DNA of 64,000 bases, taken from the NCBI GenBank assembly GCA_036435485.1, contig CM071595.1, positions 6,128,001-6,192,000 on the forward strand. The letters run 5' to 3'. Both the position numbers and the translations under genes were made by a program. Numbering within the stretch: position 1 is the first letter of the stretch; every line of letters starts with the position of its first letter. Below, one piece after another: positions 24,248-35,208 of this stretch. Source of the stretch: Saposhnikovia divaricata. Lineage: Eukaryota; Streptophyta; Magnoliopsida; Apiales; Apiaceae. Under the pieces are notes generated by a model. That model had not been told where the DNA came from. It saw nothing but the letters and a program-made list of their open reading frames with translations, and did no database searches.

Positions 24248-24266
24248 TGGCGCCGCTGCCGGGGAC
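24248..24266 (+). promoter_or_regulatory. Primer-binding site, tRNA-Asp type
   Basis: tggcgccgctgccggggac starts six bases after the LTR, the normal Athila arrangement. Confidence 0.9.
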
Positions 24267-24376
24267 TCGGTGTTATTTTGTTTATGTGTTTTACTACAAT
24301 AGAAGTTAATTTCTTTGACTTGAACATTTTATCTTACATTTTGAAGTGATTATTTGTGTCAGATATTTGGAATTTT

Positions 24377-27300
24377 ATGCTAACACGTGCTAAAGCATTA
24401 AAGGCCAAACAAGTACTTAAACTAGCAAATACTCACAAGATGGATGGAGAAGCCGAAGTAGTTGCACCTGCAGCAGCAAGGGATTTAATGGACTACTCAC
24501 AACCGAAGATTGATGACATTCAGTCAAGTATCATTCGTCCAGCAATTGCGGCTCCTACATTTGAAATTAAATCCAGCACTATTCAGATGGTGCAGAATCA
24601 AGTACAGTACGGAGGAACTGCAACGGAAGATCCTAACTTACACATTAGGAACTTCATAGAAATATGCGACACATTTAGATTCAACAATGTGTCAGATGAT
24701 GCTGTGAAGTTGAGACTCTTCCCGTTTTCCTTAAGAGACAAGGCCAAAAGTTGGTTACACTCTCTGCCACCGGGATCTATCACCACTTGGGCTGATCTAG
24801 CTCAAAAGTTTCTCAGCAAATTCTTCCCCATGACAAAGACTGCAGCTATAAGGAATGCTATCACGCAATTTTCTCAACAGTCTGGTGAATCTTTATGTGA
24901 AGCGTGGGAAAGATACAAGGAAATGCTTCGACAATGCCCTCATCATGGCATGCCAAATTGGATGGTCATAAATTGCTTCTATAATGGACTAGGAATACAA
25001 TCAAGGCCAATGGTAGATGCAGCTTCGGGGGGAGCATTATGGGCTAAAAGTTATGAGGAGGCCTACGATCTTATCGAGATGATGGCAGCTAATGAATATC
25101 AAAATCCAACTCAGAGGATGCCACAACAGAAGGTAGCAGGAATTCTTAATGTCGACAAGGCCACTTCCTTAGCAGCTCAGATAGAGGCTTTGAACTTGAA
25201 AATATACTCTTTGACAGCACAAGGATTTCATCAAGTTGCTAGTGTTTGTGAGTTGTGTGCGGGAGCACATGAATCAAACCAATGTGCCATCTCAAACGAG
25301 TCGGTTCAATTCGTAAGCAATTTCCAAAGACAGCAACAGCCAGCTCCAAATTCCTACCATTCGAACAACCGAAATCATCCAAATTTCAGTTGGAGCAATA
25401 ATCAAGGAGGAGCACAACAATCAAATCAGCCCTACCAACAATTTCAAAATCAGCAGTTTGGAGCTAGGCCATATAATCCATCTGGATTCCAGCAACAGCA
25501 GGGGCACCAATATCAGCAACAATATGCCCCACGACAATTTCAACCCCCAGGATTTCAACAACAATCCTATGGGAATTCTGGGCAATCATCTTCTAGTGAA
25601 AAGGCAGAATTGGAGGAATCGAGGTTGGCGTCAAAAAGCCAAGCGGCTTCTATTAAAAATCTGGAAACTCAATTGGGATAACTCGCTAGTTTCATGATGA
25701 GCCGACCACAAGGAACACTCCCCAGTGATACTGAAGCTAATCCGGGGAGAAAGAACAACCAAGAGCACATTAAAGCCATCACTTTAAGATCGGGAAAAGT
25801 CACAGAAGGCACTGAATTGGAAAGAGCAAAAAGAATTCTGCCCGATGAAGAAACAGTGAACGTGGGAGATACCGAGGACAAGGGTAAGGATCCAATTTCA
25901 AGCACGGAGGTAGAAGAAAGTGTACCACCTCCTAAACAATCAATCCTTGCATAGAAAGAAGCAGAAGAGCATGTCTATCCACCTCCGCCATTTCCTCGAC
26001 GTTTGCAAAAACAGAAATTGGACAAGCAGTTTGGCAAATTTCTTGAAGTCTTTAAGAAATTACATATCAACATTCCATTTGCTGAAGCCCTGGAGCAAAT
26101 GCCGAGTTATGCCAAGTTTATGAAGGGCATTCTATCGAGAAAAGTAAAACTTGAGGACTTAGAAACTGTTGCTTTGACAGAGGAGTGTAGTGCGGTATTG
26201 CAACAAAAGTTACCGCCTAAGCTAAAAGATCCTGGAAGTTTCACCATACCATGCACCATTGGGAAATTGTCTTTTGACAAATGTTTATGTGATTTAGGAG
26301 CAAGCATCAACCTCATGCCATACTCAGTTTTCTTACAACTTGGCCTTCCTGAGCCAACCCCGACGAACATGTCACTTCAGTTAGCTGATCGCTCTATCAT
26401 TTATCCTCGGGGAGTTGTTGAAGATGTCCTAGTGAAAGTAGACAAACTTATCTTTCCAGCTGATTTTGTCATACTTGATTTCGAAGAGGACAAGAAGATT
26501 CCGATCATTCTTGGTAGACCATTCTTGGCGACAGGACAAACATTGATTGACGTCCAAAAGGGGGAACTTACAATGAGGGTGCATGATCAAAATGTCACTT
26601 TCAACGTTTTTAAAGCCATGAAGTTTCCAACAGAAGAAGAACAGTGTCTGAAGGTAGACTTGATTGAGTCTACGGTACAAGAAAAGTTGGATCACATGTT
26701 CATGAATGACACTTTGGAAAAGGCCCTTAGTGGAAGGTATTCATTAGATGAAGATGACATAGATGAACAATTACAATATCTGGATGCTTTGCCATGGCAA
26801 AGAAAATTTGAAAGACCAGTTGAATCATTGGATCTGCCAGAACTAAAGGGGCCGCATCAGCAAATGAAACCATCTATCGAGGAAGCTCCAACTCTAGAGC
26901 TCAAACCACTTCCTAATCACTTAAAGTATGCTTCTCTTGGTGAATCATCTACCTTACCTGTGATTATATCTGCTAACCTTTCAGACTCTGAGGAAGACAA
27001 GCTTTTAAGAGTCCTGAGGGAATTCAAAACAGCCATTGGTTGGACCCTAGCGGATATCAAAGGCATCAGCCCAGCTTATTATCAACATAAAATTCCATTG
27101 GAAGAAGGTAGTAAACCAACAGTGGAGCATCAAAGGCGGCTAAATCCTCTTATGAAAGAGGTAGTGAAGAAAGAAATCATCAAGTGGCTGGATGCAGGGA
27201 TTATCTATCCCATTTCTGACAGTGCATGGGTGAGTCCAGTGCAATGTGTACCGAAGAAGGGAGGCATGACTGTGATTACCAATGAAAAGAATGAACTCAT

Positions 27301-29779
27301 CTCTACTCGCACAGTCACCGGTTGGCGAATCTGCATGGACTACCGGAAGTTGAATAAAGCCACAAGGAAGGATCATTTTCCCCTTCCTTTCATTGATCAG
27401 ATGCTAGATAGACTAGCCGGCCATGATTATTACTGCCTTCTGGATGGTTATTCTGGATATAACCAAATCTACATTGCTCCTGAGGATCAAGAGAAAACAA
27501 CATTTACATGCCCGTTCGGCACTTTCGCCTTTCGGCGGGTTTCTTTTGGCTTGTGTGGAGCACCTGGTACTTTTCAAAGGTGCATGATGGCCATCTTCTC
27601 AGACATGATTGGCAAGACTGTGGAAGTCTTCATGGATGACTTCTCGGTATTCGGTCTATCTTTTGATGAATGCTTGCAAAATCTTGGCTCGGTGCTGAAA
27701 AGATGCGTGGAAACTAACCTAGTGCTCAATTGGGAGAAGTGCCACTTCATGGTACAAGAAGGAACTATTCTCGGGCACAAGGTGTCAAGGAAAGGTCTAG
27801 AAGTGGACAGAGCAAAGATAGAAGCTATTGAAAAGCTACCTCCACCTAATTCAGTGCGAGGGATTCGCAGTTTCCTTGGGCACGTAGGTTTTTACAGGCG
27901 TTTTATCAAGGTCTTCGCAAAAATTTCCAAACCTTTGTGTCAGCTGCTGGAAAAAGATATTCATTTCAAATTTAACGAAGAATGTCTCACAGCTTTCGAG
28001 ACTCTGAAGAAGAAATTGATTTCAACACCCGTGATCATTGCTCCAGATTGGAGTGAGCCTTTCGCTATGATGTGTGATGCTAGCGATTACGCAGTTGGGG
28101 CCGTTCTTGGCCAAAAGAAAAATAAAATGTTTCATGTCATCTATTATGCAAGCAAAACCCTCAGCGATGCTCAATTAAACTACACTACCACTGAGAAGGA
28201 GCTGTTAGCCATAGTTTATGGTTTTGAAAAATTCCGTTCATACTTGCTTGGCATGAAGGTGACTGTGTACACTGATCACGCGGCTATCAGATATCTGCTC
28301 TCTAAAAAGGACTCCAAACCTAGGTTGATTCGATGGATTCTTCTGCTGCAAGAATTCGATGTGGAGATCAAGGATAAAAAGGGACAGAAAACCAAGTAGC
28401 CGACCATCTCTCACGATTGGAAGACCTTGGGAAGACATCCCAAGACAAAACCGTCATTAATGAATCCTTTCCTGATGAACAGTTATTTGGGATACAAGAA
28501 GAAGAGCCTTGGTTTGCAGACATTGTGAACTTTCTGGTGAGTCGAGTGATTCCTCCCGAGCTCTCTTTTGCACAAAGAAAGAAATTCTTGCATGAAGTCA
28601 AATGGTATCGTTGGGACGAACCATATCTGTTTAAGCAAGGAGCAGATCAGGTGATTAGGAGATGTGTGCCATACAGTGAAACAGAGGCTATTCTAAGGGA
28701 TTATCACGTCACGACATATGGTGGCCATTATGGAAGTGAAAAGACCGCAACACGAATTCTTCAAGCGGGATTTTATTGGCCATCCCTTTTTAAGGATGCC
28801 CATCAGTTTGTGCTGAAGTGTGATCGTTGTCAGCGTGTTGGTAACATATCTAGGAGGGATGAGATGCCCCTCAATATAATGCTAGAAGTGGAAATCTTCG
28901 ATGTTTGGGGCATCGATTTCATGGGACCATTCATTTCCTCATGTAACAACCAATACATCTTGCTGGCCGTTGATTATGTTTCCAAATGGGTTGAAGTCAA
29001 GGCACTTCCGACCAATAATGCCAATGTCGTGCTCAACTTCCTTCACAAGATTCGACACTCCTCGAGTAATCATAAGCGATGAAGGTACTCACTTTTGCAA
29101 TCGCAAGTTTACTAATCTCATGGCAAAGTACAACATCAACCACCGGGTAGCTGCGGCATACCACCCGCAAACCAATGGCCAAGCCGAGGTATCTAATCGC
29201 GAGATTAAGCGCATTCTGGAAAAAGTGGTGAATCCTTCGAGAAAGGATTGGTCTTTAAAACTCGATGAAGCCGCATGGGCTTATCATACAGCATATAAAA
29301 CACCCTTGGGCATGTCACCATATCAGCTTGTCTATGGGAAAGCTTGCCATTTACCGGCAGAATTGAAACACAAAGCTTATTGGGCTTTGAAGAAGCTAAA
29401 TTTCGATCTTAAGGCCGCAGGTGAGAAAAGGATGGTGCAACTCAACGAGATGGATGAGTTTCGATTGCAGGCATATGAGAACAATAAGCTCTATAAGGAG
29501 AAAGTGAAACGATGGCATGATCGTCGTCTTATTCAAAAGGTATTCGTTCCTGGTCAGCCGGTCTTATTATATAACTCTCGTCTTCGATTGTTTCCAGGGA
29601 AGCTCAAATCGAGATGGTCAGGGCCATTTGTTGTCAAAACTGTGTTTCCACACGGAGCGGTGGAAATCTTTGAGAAATCACCCGATCAATCATTCAAAGT
29701 GAATGGGCAGAGATTGAAGCCCTATTTTGGTGGCATGGTTAACCGTGAGGCAGACACCACCGAGTTGGCCACCACATGA
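24377..29779 (+). pseudogene. Athila gag-pol polyprotein (near-intact, broken)
   Basis: The start is taken at ATG 24377 (MLTRAKALK), matching the basic start of the other Athila gag; the frame is open upstream to a GTG at 24356. Gag core 24480-25130 (LFPFSLRDKAKSWLHS) and knuckle CELCAGAHESNQC are followed by a Gln/Asn-rich tail. Protease at about 26230-26560 has CDLGASINLMP and IPIILGRPFLATG. RT at 27030-27960 has FMDD at 27629-27640. RNase H is at about 28060-28390 (MMCDASDYAVGAVLG, YTDHAAIRYLL). Integrase at 28640-29400 has the HHCC finger ending CDRCQRVG, the DDE core (WGIDFMGPF, SDEGTHF, HPQTNGQAEVSNREIK), and a C-terminal domain ending at TGA 29777. Breaks: TAA 25679, TAG 25952, a frame change in an A-run near 28380, and a small frame-shifting deletion near 29050. 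Confidence 0.93.
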
Positions 29780-31083
29780 TTCTCAGTATAATCGTCAAGC
29801 TAGCGACAATAAACAAGCGCTTCGTGGGAGGCAACCCATAGGTTTGGTGTTTTTATGTGTGGTTTGATTTTGTGTGATTTTGTTTAGTATTATGTCGAGA
29901 GTGCAGGTCATTGACGAGTTACAGGAGCTGGCTTTGCAAAAGATACAATTTTCTTTCGAGGTAGACTGGCCTAAATTTGGAGCTGGTCATAGTATGCATA
30001 CAGTTCATGTAGTTCATAATATACCATGCTAGTATAATTTCATAGAATTCATATATATATAAAAAAAATTGCATATTCATGATTAGTTGCATATCATATT
30101 TTCCTTGATCCCGTAGCGCTTGGCGATTCCGTTTAGTAGTCAATGATGAATTTGAGTGTGATAATGATGGATAGAGGGCTGGTTTAAATACTTATGAATT
30201 GACGTGCATGTTGCAGAAACACAATCTTACACAACTCATCGGTTACTTTTGGGCTAGGTTAAGGTCATGCTTGTTTGGTTGTTGAAATTTAATCACCTGA
30301 TTATATTTGGAATTTTCTTTATTCCCTTGATAGCGTAGAATCACTAAATATAAGTTTGGGGGAAACCAGGGTTCATGCTAGTTTGTGTGTATTTGATGGA
30401 TAGGTGTCAATTGGCTAGTAGCCAGCTCATATTTATATGAGTAGTCTAGGGTTGGAATTGAGAATTCTCATTTCAGATTGCATATAAAAAAAAAAAAGTG
30501 CTTGTGAGTATGTATGCAAAATTGATCAGGGTGAGCTCTTTAATACTCGAGTAATTAAGTTCTAGGGGACTCAAGCCTAGTGACCTAAGACTTTTCCGGT
30601 CTGGGATCCACTAACCTAACGCTCGCTACATGGGTATTATTGTATAAGCCTTTTGGGGTCTCATCCATTGCACGGTCAAATAAGCATGTGTGTTGTGTAT
30701 AGTATTATGCGTCATAATTGTTAATAAAGCATGAATTCCTGTCTAACTCAAATGATGATAGAAGTGTTTCTAGGTTATGAAGTGTCTAGCGTCCATTCTA
30801 TTTATAAACTTGTGATTGTTATGACAAAGAATATGTTTGGTTTTGATCTAGTGCTAAGAGTAATTCTGATGAGTATTGCACACACGCACGTTTCTGTACT
30901 TGTAAATGTTAATACGCTGATATTTAGTCGATCTCTATTTGGAGTTATCGCATTCTCTGAGACACTCTGCTAAATTGGTTATTGCTTTGCCTATGGGATC
31001 ATTGCATCAGTTGCATTCATGCATTTAGAGATAATCGAGTTTGTTTTCGCTTGAGGACAAGCTTCAGTTTAAGTTTGGGGGTG
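29780..31083 (+). other. Athila 3' non-coding region, no env-like ORF
   Basis: Just after pol there is a block, aaacaagcgcttcgtgggag (29811-29830) followed by gcaaccc, that is characteristically conserved downstream of pol in Athila-type elements. The rest has only short random ORFs (30731-30973, 80 codons, hydrophobic). A polypurine-like ataagtttgggggaaacc at about 30350 may be a second plus-strand priming site. Related Athila elements often carry an env-like ORF here; none is visible. Confidence 0.65.
31071..31083 (+). promoter_or_regulatory. Polypurine tract of Athila
   Basis: aagtttgggggtg abuts the 3' LTR start at 31084, the canonical Athila plus-strand primer. Confidence 0.85.
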
Positions 31084-32468
31084 TGATAAGTGGATTTTAT
31101 ATCCACTTATTATGCACTAAATGGACCTAGATTGGTGGTTTATCCTTAAATATGTTGTGTCTTTTAATTCGTTTTTGTTGTTTAATTATTTGTTGTGCAG
31201 AACTCGCAAATTCAGGTATCCAGACGATAAAAGGCTAAAAACGGTGGATTTCTGTCTCAATTTTATCAAGTGGACTGGCTACGAGGAAAAAGAATTATCA
31301 TAAAGAAATTATGTATGATATATTCTTAAATCTGGAACCCCGGTTGGATGTGATATATTTTTCGTTTCGCAAAAGGAATCCAATTTCAGATCCTCAAGAG
31401 GCCGTAATTCGCACCAGAACGAGCATTGAGAAAATAGAATTATCACAAAAAGATGGAAAGTGATATATTCTTAAAGAGAGAAGCCCGATTGGAATTGATA
31501 TATTTTTCGTTAAGGAAAAGAAGTCCGGTTTTTGGCCCGAAATTTACCGCAGCATGGGACTTGAAAATTTATTTATATTAATAAATACTTTATTTAATTA
31601 GAAAATTATATTTATAAATATCTAATAATATTAGATATTTATTTTTATAAATTCGGAATTAAATTAATTATTTATTAATTAAATATATTTTATTATGCAA
31701 GTTGAATAAACAAAAGAAAAAATAACAAAAATAACAAAAAAAGAAAAGAAAACGAATTATGTACTCATTTGTGTAGCAGGTGGGAAAAAAAAAAGCAAGT
31801 GCAAAACAATCTAGTGCTGTCGGCATTAAGGAATTAAAAGAAGGAGGTTTGTTGGCCAAATTGATAAAGCTGTCGGTAGATTTTTTTGTTCTCCCACTCT
31901 CCCACGCGCGCGTGGGAGTCACTCTCCAGTCCTGATTTGCTGTTTGCCGCACGTGTAGCGCACCCTCGTCTCCTACGGTTGGGCTTCCAGTAAAGGCAAA
32001 GGCAGTTGTGTTTATTTTGATGTTTGTTGTGCTGTGTTGCTTTCGGCTCTTGATTTAAATATGCTCCTGGCGTGCTGATTTTTGGGCTATAAATAGGAAT
32101 GAATTCCTATGGTTTCAACACCCTTCAACTGAATTCATCTCTAAAATTCAGTTTCTTCTCTCTAAAAATTCAGTTGTATTCTCTAGCTTCTTTGTAATTT
32201 TATTTTTATTTTAAACACTTGGATTTTCTGCAATTTTTAGTATAAGTGTTGTTTTGATTGGAGAAATTACGGGATTTATTTGGAGTGTTCTTCTCTTCCG
32301 GTGGAAGCTATTTCGGTTTTATTTTCTAATTTCTTATTTTACAGGGAATTATCGGAGTGCTCGTTTCTTGCAAGTGGAAATTATTTCGGTTTTAGTTTCT
32401 ATACTCTTATAATTTTCATATTTAATTTATCGTAATTTTTAATTTAGTTTTATTATTGTTGTTATCAG

Positions 32469-32549
<81 letters not shown>

Positions 32550-33333
32550 GATTTCAATTAATCCCATGATGACGATTCGTTTAATTATGAACTAATCGCC
32601 GTCATGGGATTCTAATGGATTTGTTTACGTAATTTAGTAATTCGATGCCTTAATAAATTGTGTTATGATAAAAATTTCCGATTGCCTAACGTGGTTGTGC
32701 TTTATTTATTAGATGCGTAGCTATCATCTAAATTATTAATTCTTAATGAATGCGAAAGTGGATTTGAGAATTTAGAATTTGCCATGTTAGCACAGGTTCG
32801 TAATTATCATATATAATTACGATTAGTGGTAGGGTTTTGGATCACATCGCCCTGTGTAGCCATAATAAAGGAATTTATTCGTAAACCAATTATGTTTTCA
32901 AATCTTATAGACATATAGGGTCTAAGCATAAACGGTGTCCACGCAACTTCTATCTTTTTAAGTGGATGTTTGTATGGTTTGATATAAGTTAAGGCTGAAA
33001 GGCGCTTATATTAGTTTCGTGTTCCCGGCTAGCTTTCGTAATTATCAAAATCACTTTGAATTAAGGCATCAATTCTAATGAAATAAATAATGAAATTAGA
33101 ATCCCATGTTTATCTCATATATATAATCTTTATCATATTATTTTTAGTCGTTAATTCATTAATTAATTGTGAATTGAACAAACCAACCATTTCGTTGCTC
33201 AGGCTTCTATAATTAACCGAACGTTGTTGAATAAACATATTTACTTAAATACACCAAGTCTTCGTGGGAACGATCCTTATTTCCCTATATTGCTTTTGGA
33301 CTGCGTATACTTGCGTAGAGAAAATAGCGAACA
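31084..33333 (+). repeat. Athila 3' LTR (2250 bp)
   Basis: It is almost identical to 21963-24241. The differences are a shorter TTA/TTG microsatellite at about 32452-32548 and scattered substitutions or small indels, for example near 31145, 31205, 31310, 31382, 31555 and 31589. It ends AGCGAACA followed by the target duplication ccagg. Confidence 0.95.
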
Positions 33334-33536
33334 CCAGGACTTAAAGGTAGAGGATTAGGAAAGATCTGTTCTTCTGGGTCATCAAGAAACCCAAAAGAAT
33401 GTACTGAAGTGTCATCTGGAATCTCCAAATGATCAAAATTAGGGAAAGAATCGACAGATTCCTCCTTAATTGGTAAATTACCAACATCTCTTGAATAAAC
33501 ACGACGAGAGGGGAAAGACGATAAAGAATCTGACAT
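33334..33536 (-). pseudogene. Tat antisense ORF, 5' exon part
   Basis: ATG at 33536 opens a 67-codon stretch, MSDSLSSFPSRRVYSRD… to …PNPLPLSPG, which stops being homologous exactly at the Athila insertion. It continues in frame at 21962 once one ccagg is removed. The open frame extends upstream to 33875, but the region before 33536 is AT-rich and hydrophobic, so 33536 is the more credible start. The N-terminal part is Ser- and acid-rich with no known motif. Confidence 0.7.
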
Positions 33537-33753
33537 GACTAAGTCAAGAATTATCGGTAAACACAGTAACTGAAATCGGAAAAGAACGACGGGAAAGACA
33601 GCGGCAATAAGAAAGAAAAAGAAGCACACAATAAAAAGACAATTACCTTTAGTGTGGAGAGAAAAAGCAAAAACCTTTGGAGACAAAATCTCGGAAAACG
33701 AACCGTCACTCCAAACAAGTAGTGCACAAAACTGCAATCTCAGATATTTATAG

Positions 33754-33787
<34 letters not shown>

Positions 33788-33864
33788 AATTAAAATCCTC
33801 TCCAATAAAATCATAAATTATAAAAGCAAATCTAAAGATATTGCTACAACAAGGGGGGGACAAA
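33537..33864. promoter_or_regulatory. Antisense-ORF upstream region and Tat polypurine tract
   Basis: Upstream of the antisense ATG lies AT-rich DNA with a (TA)n run at about 33757-33783, a possible TATA-type promoter for the minus-strand transcript. On the + strand, acaacaaggggggg (33847-33859), followed shortly by the LTR start at 33865, is the likely polypurine tract of the Tat element. Confidence 0.5.
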
Positions 33865-34194
33865 TGTTGGACCACAAATATTAGTTAGAATAATGTGTAT
33901 AATTTAAGTGGGCATTTAAGCCCAATTAGTCATAGGTTGTAGTTAGGCCCAATATGTATTTAACCACCTTAGTGGGCCTTGAAGCCCAAGGCATGTAAAT
34001 AGATTATTATGACTTACCCTCCAAGTAAAGGTGGTGAGGGGGACCCTCAAGGGATCCCCTATAAATACTCTTGTACCACCTTACTTGAAAGGGCATGCAA
34101 ATTGTTGTAAAGAGAGAACCTTCAAAGGTCTATGAAATAATATTATCTTTCTAATCAATATTTTAGCTTACAATTAATTAAATACCCAAGAACA
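33865..34194 (+). repeat. Tat 3' LTR (about 330 bp, end uncertain)
   Basis: It begins TGTTGGACCACAAATATTAG directly after the polypurine tract and contains a TATA box in ccctataaatactcttg (about 34058-34074). A 3' end at 34194 (…CCCAAGAACA) would give TGTT/AACA inverted termini. It is not confirmed because the 5' LTR lies off the window. Oddly, tacccaagaaca recurs at about 34267. Confidence 0.6.
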
Positions 34195-34466
34195 TATTTC
34201 ATAGTCCACAAGAGTAATGCAATTATATTAGTGTACATGTTCCTGCAGCTGGCCCTGGAATTTGCTACCCAAGAACATTTAAATGCGCAGATGAGGGCTA
34301 AAAAAATTAATAAAATTACAGCTAACTCAAGCCATCCCCACTCGAGGGGGAGAGAGATTGCCGGAGAACCATGCGTGGGGTTAATGGAGTAACATTTAAG
34401 AACATGTTTAAGTCGTCTGCATGGGAACTAAGGTATCAAAGAATCGGACTTTTTTTAAACGAATTT
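34195..34466 (+). other. Host DNA with possible orphan exon
   Basis: After a good acceptor (tgttcctgcag at about 34239-34249) a 50-codon frame runs to a TAA near 34391. It begins LQLALEFATQEHLNAQMRAK and ends …GREIAGEPCVGLME. Its composition looks coding and unlike the surrounding AT-rich DNA. I do not recognise the family. It may be the last exon of a host gene disrupted by the Tat element, or chance. Confidence 0.25.
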
Positions 34467-34646
34467 TCTAGTATGTGCCCAAGGGCACATGCTAAGAATC
34501 CGTGCTAGCTTAGTTGTCAAATTTTCATTGGTGGGAATTTCACTAATAATGATGGGCCCCCTGCATTCACATAAATATCCACCAATCAAAATTTAACAAC
34601 TCATCAAACACGGTTTTTTAGCATGTGCCCTTGGGCACACACTAGA
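34467..34646. mobile_element. Fold-back MITE 1
   Basis: The left arm starts tctagtatgtgcccaagggc. The right arm, reverse-complemented, starts tctagtgtgtgcccaagggc. Pairing continues with few mismatches for about 80 bp per arm around a short core containing gggccccctgcattcacat. There is no ORF. The target duplication is not clear. Confidence 0.65.
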
Positions 34647-34681
34647 CAAACCCTTTTCTAAATAAATAAATTTAGGGTCCC

Positions 34682-34860
34682 GTTAACCACAGCCCTTAGG
34701 GCTATGTTTAAAGATTAATTTTTACCATGTGGTGGATTTTTATTGGACGATTTATGTGAATGCAGGGGGCACATTCTTTTTTGCAAGTAGGGCACAACCT
34801 TAAGCCAATTAAAAACTACCACATAACACCTTAACCATAGCCCTAAAGGTCGTGGTTAAC
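34682..34860. mobile_element. Fold-back MITE 2
   Basis: The termini gttaaccac…gtggttaac form an inverted repeat of about 28 bp, with the arms pairing further in. The core carries the same sequence as MITE 1 in reverse orientation (tgaatgcagggggc), so the two are relatives. Confidence 0.65.
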
Positions 34861-34951
34861 ATTTTCCATAAATTTATATACTCCATCTGTTTTCAAATAA
34901 TTGACATTTGACTTATTGACACGCATTTTTAGGAGCATTGATAACATACTA

Positions 34952-35206
34952 CTCCCTCCGTCGCACCCAGTAGTTAACATTGGGGGACGGGGGTTCGGCA
35001 AACATTTTAAGGTAGATTTTAAGGATATTTTCATAACTTATTTTTGAAATTTTCTTTTTTTTTTGTATAAAAAAAGATCAATCCTATTTTTATATAAAAA
35101 AAGAAAATTTTAAAAATAAGTTATGGAACTATACTTTATAAGAGCCTTAAAATATGTGTCATGCAAGTGAAAAATTTATGTTAAGAAATGGGTGGGACGG
35201 AGGGAG
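34952..35206. mobile_element. Stowaway MITE (255 bp)
   Basis: The terminal inverted repeats are ctccctccgtcgcaccca at the left and gggtgggacggagggag at the right, flanked by TA at 34950-34951 and 35207-35208. This is the classic Tc1/mariner-derived Stowaway form. A fragment of a second, decayed relative (tactccatctgttttcaaat) lies at about 34878-34897. Confidence 0.9.
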
Positions 35207-35208
35207 TA

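Larger units (their letters stand above)
21963..33333 (+). mobile_element. Full-length Athila retrotransposon (11,371 bp)
   Basis: The order is LTR 21963-24241, PBS 24248-24266, gag-pol 24377-29779, non-coding 3' region, polypurine tract 31071-31083, LTR 31084-33333. Perfect 5 bp target duplications, ccagg, are at 21958-21962 and 33334-33338. Removing the element and one duplication rejoins the antisense ORF in frame (…LSPG + TIALREE…). The LTRs are nearly identical, so insertion was recent. The coding region carries two in-frame stops and at least two frame breaks, so the copy is non-autonomous now. There is no env-like ORF between pol and the 3' LTR. Confidence 0.97.
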
